A stretch of DNA of 35,499 nt, taken from the NCBI GenBank assembly GCA_003551305.1, contig PUMJ01000286.1:1-35499 (forward strand), given 5' to 3'. The translations under genes were made by a program, and so were the position numbers. A model generated the notes under the pieces. It was not told where the DNA came from, did no database searches, and saw only the letters and a program-made list of their open reading frames with translations. The stretch is from Candidatus Brocadiaceae bacterium. Its GTDB lineage: Bacteria > Planctomycetota > Brocadiia > SM23-32. Of the stretch, positions 1 to 7,784 are shown piece after piece. The first letter of the stretch is position 1; each line of letters opens with the position of its first letter.

Positions 1-350
1 CCCGGCTCGGCAGTCCGCAGCGCGCCGGGGCCGTGGGCGAGCAGATCCTCCAGCAATTCGTCCAGCAGCGCGGGGGAGCCGGGCACATGGACCTCCACCA
101 CGTCCTCGCAGGTATAGGAACATGGCGCGCGCATAACGTAAAGGAGGGCCGGCACGCACAAGCCCGCCCCCAGCAATGCGAACTCGCCCCGCGTGGCACG
201 GAAGGTTCGCACCCAGTGAGTTCCGGGGCCGGCCGGTCTGAACCGGCCTCGGGCACAGGCAAGGGCGTGGGGCCCGCTGATGCGCACGACGGCGCGCGGC
301 GAGTAGCCCATCGGTGTCGAGACGGCCAGGATTGTGTCAGCAGACGGCAT
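1..350 (-). CDS. MnmE/TrmE-like tRNA modification GTPase, N-terminal part (runs off the window)
   Basis: This partial gene begins at ATG 350-348 and leaves the window at base 1, so only about 116 residues are visible. It starts MPSADTILAVSTPMGY, then has VVRISGP, SYTCEDVVEVH and a helix LLDELLEDLLAHG ending near AEPG. This is the order of the folate-binding TrmE N-terminal domain (DTIxAxATP, RISGP, SYTGEDxVE, GEFT next). MnmE with MnmG modifies the wobble uridine of certain tRNAs. Several normally conserved positions differ: the glycine-rich GRGG turn reads GYSP, SYTGED reads SYTCED, and the HGHGG-like segment reads HVPGS. It could therefore be a divergent paralogue rather than true MnmE. The start lies 5 bp past the upstream dehydrogenase stop, whose TGA merges into a TGAGG ribosome-binding site, so the two look co-transcribed. 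Confidence 0.72.
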   Translation of the reverse strand, partial: MPSADTILAVSTPMGYSPRAVVRISGPHALACARGRFRPAGPGTHWVRTFRATRGEFALLGAGLCVPALLYVMRAPCSYTCEDVVEVHVPGSPALLDELLEDLLAHGPGALRTAEP

Positions 351-355
351 CGGCC

Positions 356-1657
356 TCAGTCCGCTTTCAACTCCTCGCAGCTCAGCAGGAAGCGCTCCGC
401 CTCCGTATTCCACAATCCGCCGCCAGCCTGCACCAGGCGGTCCAGCTCACTGAAGACGCTCTTGAGCGGCTCCTGCACCTGGTCGGCGCGGGAAGCGAAC
501 TCCGTGATGGCCGTCAGGGGCATGTTGACGTGGGTGTAGATAAGCTTCTTGCCGCCGGGTACGTCGGGCAGGTCGAGGATAGTGCGGGCCACCGAGTCCA
601 GCCCCCCGACGTGGGTGACCATGCCGGCGGGGTTGAGCCGGCCCTCGCTCATCAATTCCAGGGAGATGCGCATGTCCTCGGTGTTGCCGCCGCTGGTTCC
701 GACCAGGTGGTGCTCCTCGTAGTGCACGTCATAGAAGTTGATGGGGGCGGTAAAGTCCTTGTCCTGCGGGCCGGCGAAGAAATTGAGGCAGCCGTTCCTC
801 CCCAGCATCCGGTCCGCCTGCTCCACCACGGCCGCGTGGGGGTAGAAGACGAACACGTCGTCCATCATCTCCCCTTCCGTGAACTCCCGCACGTACTCGA
901 TCAGGCCACGGAGGTCCTTGCCGAGCTCGGCGGGGTTCACGAAAGCGAGTTCGGTTCCCCCTGCTTTCGCTTCCTCGGGGGGGAAAAGCTCGTGGGCGCG
1001 GGCCAGCCGGCGGGGGTCGACGTCTGTGACCAGCAGGCGTCCGGGCCGGCGCGGTCCGTGCAGGGCAAAGTCAATGGCCCCGAGCCCCATCGGCCCGGCG
1101 GCGGCCAGCAGGGCGCAGTTGCCGCCCTCGCGGATGCCCATCTCGTGATCATAGGTACCGGGCCGCCAGTGGTATTGCGCACGGAATGCGCCGACTATGC
1201 AGGACATCGGCTCGGCCAGCGACGCCTTGAAGAAAGCATCGCCGCTGTAAGGCAACAGGCAGTCCATCAACATCACCTCGCGCGGGATGAGCACGTGTGT
1301 GGCGTTGCCGCCGATGTAACGGTAGGAGTAGCCCGGCGCGTCCGTGGAGCCCCTGTACATGAGCGCCGGCTGGATGGCGAACATCTCCCCCGGCTCGTAA
1401 CGATCCGCCCACCGGGGACCGACGTGCACCAGCCGACCGGCGAACTCGTGCCCGATGATGGTGGGATTCTCAGCCACGTCGTCCGGCACCCGCTTGTGCT
1501 CGGGGCCCTGCTCGGCGGCCTTGTGCGACGACATGCAGATGCTGTTGGTGATGACCTCGGCCACTATCTCGTCGTCGGCCGGCTCGGGTAGACCGAAACT
1601 CTCCAGGCGCAGGTCGCGTTTCCCGTATATCCTCAGAGCCCTCGTGCGCACGGACAT
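356..1657 (-). CDS. Zinc-dependent medium-chain dehydrogenase, L-sorbose-1-phosphate reductase (YggP/SorE) type
   Basis: 433 residues. The sequence follows E. coli YggP almost motif for motif as I recall it: IYGKRDLRLESFGLPE at the N-terminus, EHKRVPDDV, IIGHEFAG (zinc-binding GHE), GYSYRYIGGNATH, SLAEPMSCIVGA, the Rossmann turn AAAGPMGLGAIDFAL followed by VTDVDPRRL, LNFFAGP, GTSGGNTEDM, and GGLDSV...DLPDVPGGKKLIY near the end. Family members oxidise or reduce ketose phosphates or polyols with NAD(P). A C-terminal tail ending in GGGLWNTEAERFLL is also typical of the sorbose-1-phosphate-reductase group. The exact sugar substrate cannot be read from sequence. It is transcribed leftward with the MnmE-like gene 5 bp downstream. 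The ATG is preceded by AAGGGGAG. Confidence 0.9.
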   Translation of the reverse strand: MSVRTRALRIYGKRDLRLESFGLPEPADDEIVAEVITNSICMSSHKAAEQGPEHKRVPDDVAENPTIIGHEFAGRLVHVGPRWADRYEPGEMFAIQPALMYRGSTDAPGYSYRYIGGNATHVLIPREVMLMDCLLPYSGDAFFKASLAEPMSCIVGAFRAQYHWRPGTYDHEMGIREGGNCALLAAAGPMGLGAIDFALHGPRRPGRLLVTDVDPRRLARAHELFPPEEAKAGGTELAFVNPAELGKDLRGLIEYVREFTEGEMMDDVFVFYPHAAVVEQADRMLGRNGCLNFFAGPQDKDFTAPINFYDVHYEEHHLVGTSGGNTEDMRISLELMSEGRLNPAGMVTHVGGLDSVARTILDLPDVPGGKKLIYTHVNMPLTAITEFASRADQVQEPLKSVFSELDRLVQAGGGLWNTEAERFLLSCEELKAD

Positions 1658-1743
1658 CTCAACTCCCCTTGAAAGCAGAACAGGGCGGGACGGTGGCCCG
1701 GCCCCCGCAACCCCCCGCGGCAGCCGATTGGGCCGTACTCTCG

Positions 1744-1772
1744 ATTATACCGCCGGCAGGCAGCATCCGAAA
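1744..1772 (-). promoter_or_regulatory. Candidate promoter of the dehydrogenase/mnmE-like operon
   Basis: On the minus strand a perfect TATAAT lies at 1749-1744, with a weak TTTCGG 17 bp upstream. It would give a leader of about 80 nt. The -10 is convincing and the -35 is poor. Confidence 0.4.
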
Positions 1773-1843
1773 CCGGACGTGGAACCAACCGGAGGCGCAC
1801 CAGGAAAGAAAGCGCAAGCCCCACCGGCGCGCCGACAGGACGC

Positions 1844-2206
1844 TCAGGCGACCGTCTCGACCTCCTCCAGCGGTGAGCAGAAGACGATCTCCGTATGCCC
1901 GACCCGGATGACGTCGCCGTCGTAGAGCAGGGAGTTGCGCACGGGTTGGCCGTTCAGGAAGGTGCCGTTGTGGCTGTCTCGATCAACCAGCCAGAAGTAG
2001 GTTCCGTCGTGCTCGACGCGGCAATGCTCGCGCGAGACTCGCCTGTCGGCAATCTTGATGTCGTTGCTGCTGCCGCGTCCGATGGTGAGGGAGCCGCCGC
2101 TGGGGATTTCACAGGTGCGGGAATCGCGCCGTCCGTCTTTGACCTGGAGTCTGGCATCCATCGAATGCTCTACCCGCGCGCTGGCGCCACGTGCGTTCGC
2201 CCTCAC
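1844..2206 (-). CDS. Small FHA-domain protein
   Basis: Up to 120 residues. From about residue 38 there is a single forkhead-associated (phosphothreonine-binding) domain: SLTIGRGSSNDI (arginine of the GRxxxxD/N loop), RRVSREHCRVE, the strand LVDRDSHNGTFLNGQPV (NGTxxNG) and GDVIRVGHTEIVF. GTG at 2206 overlaps the preceding kinase-fragment stop (GTGA), indicating translational coupling; an internal ATG at 2161 would give a 105-residue protein starting MDARLQVKDG, which also fits an FHA-only protein. It is the last gene of the kinase/FHA cluster and would bind phosphorylated threonine on a partner, perhaps a target of the neighbouring kinase. The partner is inference. Confidence 0.82.
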   Translation of the reverse strand: MRANARGASARVEHSMDARLQVKDGRRDSRTCEIPSGGSLTIGRGSSNDIKIADRRVSREHCRVEHDGTYFWLVDRDSHNGTFLNGQPVRNSLLYDGDVIRVGHTEIVFCSPLEEVETVA

Positions 2207-3144
2207 CGTCCCGAGGCCGCCACAGCCTCTTCAAGAGCTTCGGCCATCTCCCCCGGGCTGCTATAGCGTTCATAGTCGGACATCGAACGTGCGATAACCG
2301 CACAGACGCCCTCCGGCACCTCGGGGTTGAGTTCCCGGGGCTCCTGGAAGAGGCGGTCAAACGCGCTGCTCGCCTTGTCGGCGGGCAGATGGCTTCCGAA
2401 GGGGGCCTGTGCACAGAGCATGTAGTAGAGCGTGGCGCCGGCCCCGAAGATGTCGGCTTTCTGGTCGGCGACCACGGGGTAGGCGATCAACTCCGGCGCG
2501 GCGAACTGGGGATCGACCTGGATGCTGCCGTCCATGACACGGGTCACCTGGGCGTCGCGCCGGCCGGTCAGCGGCTTGACCAGGTCGAAGTCCGTCAGCT
2601 TGACCTTCAGCCCTTTGCACACGATGACATTGTCCGGCCGCACGGCCCGGAAGACGATATCCTGCTCGTAGGCGTACTGCAGAGCTTCCAGCACCTGGCG
2701 GATGATCTTGATAGCCATCGGCACGGAGAGCGGCCCGCCTCGCGCTTCGACCACGTCCTCCAGGTTCTTGCCCTCCACGTATTCCATGGCCACGAAGTAC
2801 CAGCCCTCGGTGCGGCCGCCCTTGAAGACGCGCACGAAGTTGGGGTGGCGCAGAGTGGCGCTGTGCTTGGCGCCCCTGATGAAGCGATTCTGATCCTCGA
2901 CACTCAGGTCCTCCAGCGGCTTGAGCACTTTGACGGCGACCGGGGTGCCGGCCTCGGCGTCTTCCGCCCGGAAGACCACGGAGTGCTCGCCGTTGAAGAT
3001 GATCTTGCCCAGCCGGTAGCCGGCGAACTCGTTGCCGCTCAGGGCGGCCACCTTCTCGTATGCCTCCTGCTCAGCCTCACTGGTGCCGAGTTCGGCCAGT
3101 TCGGGCTGGACGCCGCCGGCCCCGACGGGAAAGATGACGCGCAA
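2203..3144 (-). CDS. Degenerate Ser/Thr kinase domain (pseudokinase), C-terminal half of an FHA-kinase fusion split by an in-frame stop
   Basis: The open frame is 313 residues from a TTG at 3144, but the same frame continues upstream through 20 codons that complete an FHA domain (HDGDTITVG) to a TAG at 3207-3205, and then into the FHA start at 3429. The kinase domain covers about residues 43-313. The VAVK lysine (K72), catalytic-loop asparagine (N172) and first DFG aspartate (D185) remain. However, the glycine loop is degenerate (FNGEHSVVF), HRD reads FRA with alanine at 167 replacing the catalytic aspartate, and DFG reads DFD. Phosphotransfer is therefore unlikely, and a regulatory pseudokinase fits better. 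The TTG may just be a permissive internal codon. Its stop overlaps the GTG of the small FHA gene. Confidence 0.72.
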   Translation of the reverse strand: MRVIFPVGAGGVQPELAELGTSEAEQEAYEKVAALSGNEFAGYRLGKIIFNGEHSVVFRAEDAEAGTPVAVKVLKPLEDLSVEDQNRFIRGAKHSATLRHPNFVRVFKGGRTEGWYFVAMEYVEGKNLEDVVEARGGPLSVPMAIKIIRQVLEALQYAYEQDIVFRAVRPDNVIVCKGLKVKLTDFDLVKPLTGRRDAQVTRVMDGSIQVDPQFAAPELIAYPVVADQKADIFGAGATLYYMLCAQAPFGSHLPADKASSAFDRLFQEPRELNPEVPEGVCAVIARSMSDYERYSSPGEMAEALEEAVAASGR

Positions 3145-3204
3145 CTGGTTGCTACCGACGGTGATGGTATCGCCGTCGTGGAGTTCGACCTTCTCCGAGA
3201 TCAG

Positions 3205-3429
3205 CTAGCCGTTGACCCGGGTGCCATTCTTGCTGCCCAGGTCCTCGACGAAGAGGCGGCCTTCTTCGAATGTGAATTCACAGTGGCGGCGGGACAACTG
3301 GTGGTCGCTGATGCGGACTTTGCAGAAAGCCCCCCTGCCGAGCCAAACGGCCTCCTCTTGCTGGACCGGCGGGATCTCGTACTCGAAGTTCGCCTGCCTG
3401 CCGACTTCTATTCGAAGACGGGGATTCAT
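3205..3429 (-). CDS. FHA-domain N-terminal half of the same fusion, ended by an in-frame TAG
   Basis: 74 residues from ATG 3429, which is preceded by a good ribosome-binding site (AGGAAGGA, 7-8 nt away). Visible FHA elements are WLGRGAFCKVRI, HQLSRRHCEF and VEDLGSKNGTRVNG. The TAG falls directly after the NG of the NGTxxNG turn, in the middle of the fold. The last strands of the domain, including GDTITVG and LRVIF, are encoded in the same frame just beyond the stop. A one-base change from CAG (Gln), AAG (Lys) or GAG (Glu) would restore one FHA-kinase protein of about 408 residues. As it stands this half should not fold alone. A sequencing error, a recent nonsense mutation or readthrough are all possible. 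Confidence 0.68.
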   Translation of the reverse strand: MNPRLRIEVGRQANFEYEIPPVQQEEAVWLGRGAFCKVRISDHQLSRRHCEFTFEEGRLFVEDLGSKNGTRVNG

Positions 3430-3481
3430 GGCATATCCTTCCTCGGAGACGCGCCCCGGACTTCAGTCCGTTTGTTCTCTG

Positions 3482-4357
3482 TCAATCCTGGTCCCACGAA
3501 GTCGCGATGTTGCATGCGCTCTGCAGGTCCCGCATTACTTCACTCATAGACTTATAGCGCAAATCCCGGTCCTTTGCAATACATTTTCTGACGACCTCTT
3601 CGAGCGACTCCGGCAGATCCGGATCCACACGCCGAAGGGCCAGTGGCTTGATGTTCAGGTGGTCCTGCATCCGACGGGTACGGTTGCCCGAGCGAGGAAA
3701 CGGCCGGCGAAACGTGAGCACCTCGAAGGTCGAGACCCCAAAGGCGTAGATGTCGGTCCGTTCGTCCACCTGCTGGTTACGGATCTGTTCCGGCGCCATG
3801 TAACTTGCCGTCCCGGCGCGCGTTATAATGGCTCGATGCTTCAAGTTGGCGGGGATCGTCAGGCCGAAGTCGATTATCTTCAGCACGTTGTCCGCCGCGC
3901 ACAACACGTTCTTGGGGCAGAAATCCCTGTGTATCAGCCCCTGCTCATGGATGTAACGCAGACCGGTGCCCATCTGCAGCAGAAAATCGAACCGGTTCTG
4001 CTCGACCCGAGGCGACCGCAGCAGCACCAGCGACTCCAGGGTAGGGCCGTCCACATACTCCATGGCGATGTAGTATTCACCCTTCGGACCGTGCCCGTAG
4101 TCGAAGGTGTTGACCACGTTCGGGTGGTCCAGTCGCACAGCAAGGTCGCCCTCACCCGCCTCAAAGAGCCGCTGAAAGCGTTCCTGGGTCTCGACAGATG
4201 CGGGGGTCAGTATCTTCAAGGCGCAGACGTCCCCCGTCTCGGGGTGCCTGGCTTTCCAGACGCGGCTCATGCCGCCGCGGGCTACCTCCTCGATGAGTTC
4301 GTAGCCGCCGTAGCGGTTCTTACCGCGAAAGAATATGAAATCAAGAAACCTGGCCAT
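3482..4357 (-). CDS. Serine/threonine protein kinase, catalytically plausible
   Basis: 291 residues from ATG 4357 (MARFLDFIFF); the frame stays open to 4477, but that stretch overlaps the end of the upstream gene and has no better start. It is a Hanks-type kinase domain with glycine loop ARGGMSRVW, ATP-binding lysine K48 (CALKIL), HRD intact at 143-145, N150, DFG intact at 163-165, MAPEQ in the activation segment and DIYAFGVSTFEVLT in helix F. One oddity is the catalytic loop HRDFCPKN, where the lysine two residues after the aspartate is cysteine. No membrane segment or sensor domain follows, so it is cytosolic. It lies between two degenerate kinases carrying FHA domains, which suggests it is the enzyme of a small phospho-signalling module. 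Confidence 0.88.
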   Translation of the reverse strand: MARFLDFIFFRGKNRYGGYELIEEVARGGMSRVWKARHPETGDVCALKILTPASVETQERFQRLFEAGEGDLAVRLDHPNVVNTFDYGHGPKGEYYIAMEYVDGPTLESLVLLRSPRVEQNRFDFLLQMGTGLRYIHEQGLIHRDFCPKNVLCAADNVLKIIDFGLTIPANLKHRAIITRAGTASYMAPEQIRNQQVDERTDIYAFGVSTFEVLTFRRPFPRSGNRTRRMQDHLNIKPLALRRVDPDLPESLEEVVRKCIAKDRDLRYKSMSEVMRDLQSACNIATSWDQD

Positions 4358-4421
4358 CTTCGCCTGGTCGAGTTGAACGCTCAAGTCCGATGCCGCCTTG
4401 CCCGCTCCGGCGGCCTCCAGT

Positions 4422-5717
4422 TCATCGCTCTCGGGCGGGCAGCGACATGAAAATCCTGGTCGCCCCGAGGCGCACACAATCGCCAGGGCCTACCTCCTGC
4501 GTGTCCACCCTCTGGCCGTTGACGAAAGTGCCGTTCGTGCTGCCCAGATCCTCAACGCGCACCGTCTGGCCCTCCCGGGCGATGACGGCGTGCTTACGGG
4601 ACAGGGCCGGGTCCATCAACGCCACGTCCGCGTAGTCCGGGTCGCGCCCTATCGTGAGCCTCTCCCCTTCGTGGACCAGGAAGAAACGCCCTCCCCTGCG
4701 GCCCCGCCACACAAAAAACGGGGTGAAAGGCGCCGCCCGCGGGTCGCCCCGGAACTCCAGCATCTCCAGCTCGCCCTCTGCCATCTCCGCGCCCTCCTCC
4801 TGCTCCTGTTGCACCTGCTCGGCCGTCACCTCGGCGGTCTCGGCCGCAGGCAGCGTCGGCCCCTGGCCCGCCACGGCTCCCGGCCGGCGCAGCAGCATCG
4901 CGCTGGCCAGCTCCACCACCACTTCCCCGGGACTGTCGAAACCGCCGGGGCTCAGCAATCGCCGCACGACCTCCTGGATTTGCGGCGAAACGTCGAAATC
5001 GCCGGACTCCAGCTCTGCCAGCGGGCCGGACAAGACTGCCCCGCGGTAGTCCTCAAGCGGCTGTACGCCCCGCTCCGGAACCTCCAGGCCCAGCATCTGG
5101 AGGGTCAGACCGGCCAGCGCCGCAAAGTCCTCCTCCAGTTCCACGCCGGCCGATGCCCCGCTGCTGCTGCGCAGCAGCTCCTCGGCGGTTATCCACTCGT
5201 CTTCCTCCTCTTGAGCCGGCTCAGGGGCGAAGGAGTCGAGGCTCGCCGGATTTTCCAGGAAGCTCTTCCAGGCGAAATCGCTCAGCTTCACCTTCTCCTC
5301 GGACACCATGAACACGTTGGCGGCCCTCAGGTCGCCGTGCGGGTAGCCGACGTCGCGCCCCTTGTCCAGAGCCTGGGCCGCCTGGCGTACGAAGAGGACG
5401 ACCTGCTTCTCCTGCAGGGCGCCCCCCTCCTGCAGCCTCTGCTCCAGCGTCGGGCACTGCATCAACTCCATGGCGATGTAGAACCGGTCGCCCTCCCGCC
5501 CCGCATCACGCAGCTTAACCACGGACGGATGCTCAATCCTGCTGAGACCGGCCAGCGCATCTTCCAGCCGTTCCCTCTGGCCGGCGTCCTGCGGGACCGC
5601 TTCCTCGTTCAGCACACGCAGGGCACACTCCTCGCTCCCGTCCCTGGCCTGGTAGAGCACACTGTAGGAGCCGGCCCCAAGTTCCTCGCGGATGACAAAC
5701 CGCCCGAGTTCCTCCAT
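4422..5717 (-). CDS. Pseudokinase with C-terminal FHA domain
   Basis: 431 residues from ATG 5717, chosen over ATG 5735 because a strong GGAGGAG lies 5 nt upstream. Residues 1-290 have a kinase-like fold (ELGAGSYSVLYQA, HPSVVKL, FYIAMELM). The VAIK lysine is arginine (R34), the catalytic loop is HGD (127-129) and DFG is DFA (147-149). An acidic, glutamate-rich linker (EEEDEW, later QEQEEGAEMAEGELE) precedes an FHA domain at about 340-425 with LTIGRDPDYADV, ALSRKHAVI, LGSTNGTFVNG and GDCVRLG. Loss of the ATP lysine and of DFG argues against catalysis. The FHA domain could recruit a partner phosphorylated by the active kinase encoded next; that role is inferred. It is the first gene of the cluster. 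Confidence 0.85.
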   Translation of the reverse strand: MEELGRFVIREELGAGSYSVLYQARDGSEECALRVLNEEAVPQDAGQRERLEDALAGLSRIEHPSVVKLRDAGREGDRFYIAMELMQCPTLEQRLQEGGALQEKQVVLFVRQAAQALDKGRDVGYPHGDLRAANVFMVSEEKVKLSDFAWKSFLENPASLDSFAPEPAQEEEDEWITAEELLRSSSGASAGVELEEDFAALAGLTLQMLGLEVPERGVQPLEDYRGAVLSGPLAELESGDFDVSPQIQEVVRRLLSPGGFDSPGEVVVELASAMLLRRPGAVAGQGPTLPAAETAEVTAEQVQQEQEEGAEMAEGELEMLEFRGDPRAAPFTPFFVWRGRRGGRFFLVHEGERLTIGRDPDYADVALMDPALSRKHAVIAREGQTVRVEDLGSTNGTFVNGQRVDTQEVGPGDCVRLGATRIFMSLPARER

Positions 5718-5777
5718 GTGTCTCCTCCCCCCCATAATAGAATGCTGGGCAGTCGGGATGCGGCGAAACGCGCCTCC

Positions 5778-5805
5778 ATATTATCCATTTCTGCCGGCGC
5801 GTCAA
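5778..5805 (-). promoter_or_regulatory. Candidate promoter of the kinase/FHA cluster
   Basis: Minus strand TTGACG (5805-5800), 16-bp spacer, TAATAT (5783-5778). It lies about 60 bp upstream of the pseudokinase ATG and its ribosome-binding site. Nothing else is obvious in the 155-bp gap to the ispH-like stop. Confidence 0.5.
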
Positions 5806-5872
5806 CCCCTTTCCGCCCGCGAGCCCGGAGCAAGGAGCGCGCTGACGGCTGCGGCATCCGCCGGCTCATCCG

Positions 5873-7648
5873 CTACGCACCGGCGCTCGTCCACAGAAAC
5901 GCCAGGGCCGCCGCCAGGTAGAATTGTCCGTCCACCAGCACCTCGCACAGCTCTTCCCGGACTGCCTCCGAGGTGTGAAGCAGCCTGAAAGCCAGCACCG
6001 AGTAAACGGCCACAATCGACAACAAGTAGGCCAGCGGCGTAAACCAGCCGGTCAGCCCGCCCAGCAGCAATACGGCGACCTGGGCAGCCACGACTGCGAA
6101 AAGCAGGCGCGAGGCGCCGCCCGGCCCGAGCACAGTCACCAGGGTCTCACGTCCCATGAGCTGGTCGGCCTCCACGTCCCTCAAATCCAGGGCCAGCGTC
6201 CGCTGGAATGCTACAAAAAAGCAGACCCCAAAAGCCAGCGCCGCCGGCCACAGGAGCGCCGCAGGCTGCCGGGCGGCCAGGGCGGGAACCGCCGCCGCGA
6301 GCGCCGCCCACGCAAGGCCCACAAACACCTCCTTGCTGGCGGGCACCTGCTCCAGGCTGCGCAGGCCCAGACGTCCCATCAGCGGCCGCGGCAATTTGAG
6401 CCTGTAGACCAGACCGCCCGCCGAGCCGAGCAGCACCACGGCGAAAGCCCACGGCCCGAGCAGCAGAGCGAGAAACAGCGACAGCATCCCCGACGCCCCG
6501 GCCAGCAGCAGCAGGGTCCCCTCGTTGGCCATGAAGAAGTCCGAACGGGCCGGCTCGCTCAGGTAGAGGGAGTGGCGCCGCGTATACTGGTTCAATATCT
6601 GCTGGGCCAGCACGTAGAGGAAACTGATGGCCATGCACACCGCCAGCAAGGGGACTTCGGGGCCGATGAACAGGCGGGAGCTCATGTAAGTGAGGGCCGC
6701 CAGGGCGCCGGCGGCGTAGACGTTGGTGTAGACGGCGGCCCGGCTGACGCCCCTGGCCAGCGCCCGCAGCGGCCGTGTGCGCCGCCTGTGCTCGTCCTGC
6801 AGCCTCAGCATCACCCGGCGCAGCATCCAGTTCGGCGTCGAGGCCCCGGCCGTGAGCCCGACCTTTCGGTACTGCAGAATCCCGTCTACGTTCAACTCGT
6901 GCTCGGTCTCGACGTAATAGGTCGGCACGCCGACAGACTCGCTTATCTCGGCCAGGCGCCGGGTATTGGCGCTGTTGTAGCCGCCCACCACGACGACGGC
7001 GTCGACTCCCGCGGCCAGTTCGCGCACCTCCTGCTGGCGCCTGTCAGTCGAGCGGCAAATCGTCCCGAACGACAGGCAATCTCCGTAACGGCGTCGCACT
7101 GCCTCGACCGTGGCCTGGTAGACCTCCTCGTTCTGGGTCGTCTGGGCGACGACGACGACCTTGTCGGCCTCCGGCAGGGAGGCCACATCCTCCGGCCCGG
7201 CCACCACGCATCCCCGCCCGTCGGCATAGCCCAGCACCCCATCCACCTCGGCATGGCCCGCGTCCCCTACCACCACGCAGAGGTAGCCCTTCGCGGCATG
7301 CTCGGCCACTATCTCCTGCACGCGCCGCACATGGGGACAGGTGGCGTCGAGCAGTTCGCCCACTTGCCGGCGCAGCTTCTCCTGCTCGGCGTAGCAGAGG
7401 CCGTGGGCCCGCACGACAGCCGTGCCACCGCCGCGTTCGGCGTCTTCTTCGTCTTTCATCTGCAGGACGCCCCGCTTGTCCAAAACCTCCAGCACCTGGC
7501 GATTGTGGATGAGCGGTCCCGGTGTGCGGATGGGGAGGGCCGTGCGGGGGTCCTCGGCCGCCTCCAGCACCATGCGCACGGCGCGACGTACGCCCATGCA
7601 GAAGCCCGCAGTATGTGCCAGGACTATTTCGAAGTCTCGGTGCGCCAT
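5873..7648 (-). CDS. ispH: IspH (4-hydroxy-3-methylbut-2-enyl diphosphate reductase) fused to a UbiA-like prenyltransferase domain
   Basis: 591 residues in two parts. Residues 1-285 are IspH, which makes IPP and DMAPP in the last MEP-pathway step. The three 4Fe-4S cysteines are present (C17 in GFCMGVRRAV, C104 in DATCPHV, C198 in GTICRST), as are HNRQV, RAHG, HAEVDG (catalytic glutamate E133), AQTTQ, GGYNSANTRRL and the terminal LTAGASTPNW. Residues about 300-591 are a polytopic membrane domain (seven or more hydrophobic segments) with the UbiA second aspartate motif DLRDVEADQLMGRETL. The first UbiA motif NDxxDxxxD is not evident; the matching place reads NQYTRRHSLYLSEPARSDF. The fusion ties precursor formation to a membrane prenyl-transfer-like domain, but its acceptor is unknown and the second domain may be non-canonical. 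Confidence 0.9.
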   Translation of the reverse strand: MAHRDFEIVLAHTAGFCMGVRRAVRMVLEAAEDPRTALPIRTPGPLIHNRQVLEVLDKRGVLQMKDEEDAERGGGTAVVRAHGLCYAEQEKLRRQVGELLDATCPHVRRVQEIVAEHAAKGYLCVVVGDAGHAEVDGVLGYADGRGCVVAGPEDVASLPEADKVVVVAQTTQNEEVYQATVEAVRRRYGDCLSFGTICRSTDRRQQEVRELAAGVDAVVVVGGYNSANTRRLAEISESVGVPTYYVETEHELNVDGILQYRKVGLTAGASTPNWMLRRVMLRLQDEHRRRTRPLRALARGVSRAAVYTNVYAAGALAALTYMSSRLFIGPEVPLLAVCMAISFLYVLAQQILNQYTRRHSLYLSEPARSDFFMANEGTLLLLAGASGMLSLFLALLLGPWAFAVVLLGSAGGLVYRLKLPRPLMGRLGLRSLEQVPASKEVFVGLAWAALAAAVPALAARQPAALLWPAALAFGVCFFVAFQRTLALDLRDVEADQLMGRETLVTVLGPGGASRLLFAVVAAQVAVLLLGGLTGWFTPLAYLLSIVAVYSVLAFRLLHTSEAVREELCEVLVDGQFYLAAALAFLWTSAGA

Positions 7649-7692
7649 CCGGGTCTGTCTACCTTTGAAGACGGGCGGGAATACTGGTAGTA

Positions 7693-7722
7693 ATTATAGT
7701 CAGGCGGCCCGCTTTCTGTCAA
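7693..7722 (-). promoter_or_regulatory. Perfect-consensus sigma70-type promoter of the ispH-ubiA fusion
   Basis: Minus strand TTGACA at 7722-7717, 18-bp spacer, TATAAT at 7698-7693: both hexamers match consensus exactly. The predicted start of transcription is near 7686, leaving a leader of about 38 nt before ATG 7648. Confidence 0.8.
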
Positions 7723-7784
7723 AATGAGCGGGGCTCTGTCGCGCTGCCCAAAGGTGCTGCGCTCCTCGACCCGGTGAACGCATC

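Noticed and set aside
314-1591. Long plus-strand frame (425 codons) over the dehydrogenase
   Set aside because: It is antisense to a clear YggP-type protein; its translation is rich in H, R, G and V without motifs. Similar shadows over the hem, kinase and argJ genes were rejected for the same reason.
3205-3207. TAG as a recoded sense codon in this organism
   Set aside because: The sugar isomerase gene ends at TAG 13857-13859 and the zinc-ribbon gene at TAG 25163-25161, both at natural protein ends, so TAG appears to be a normal stop.
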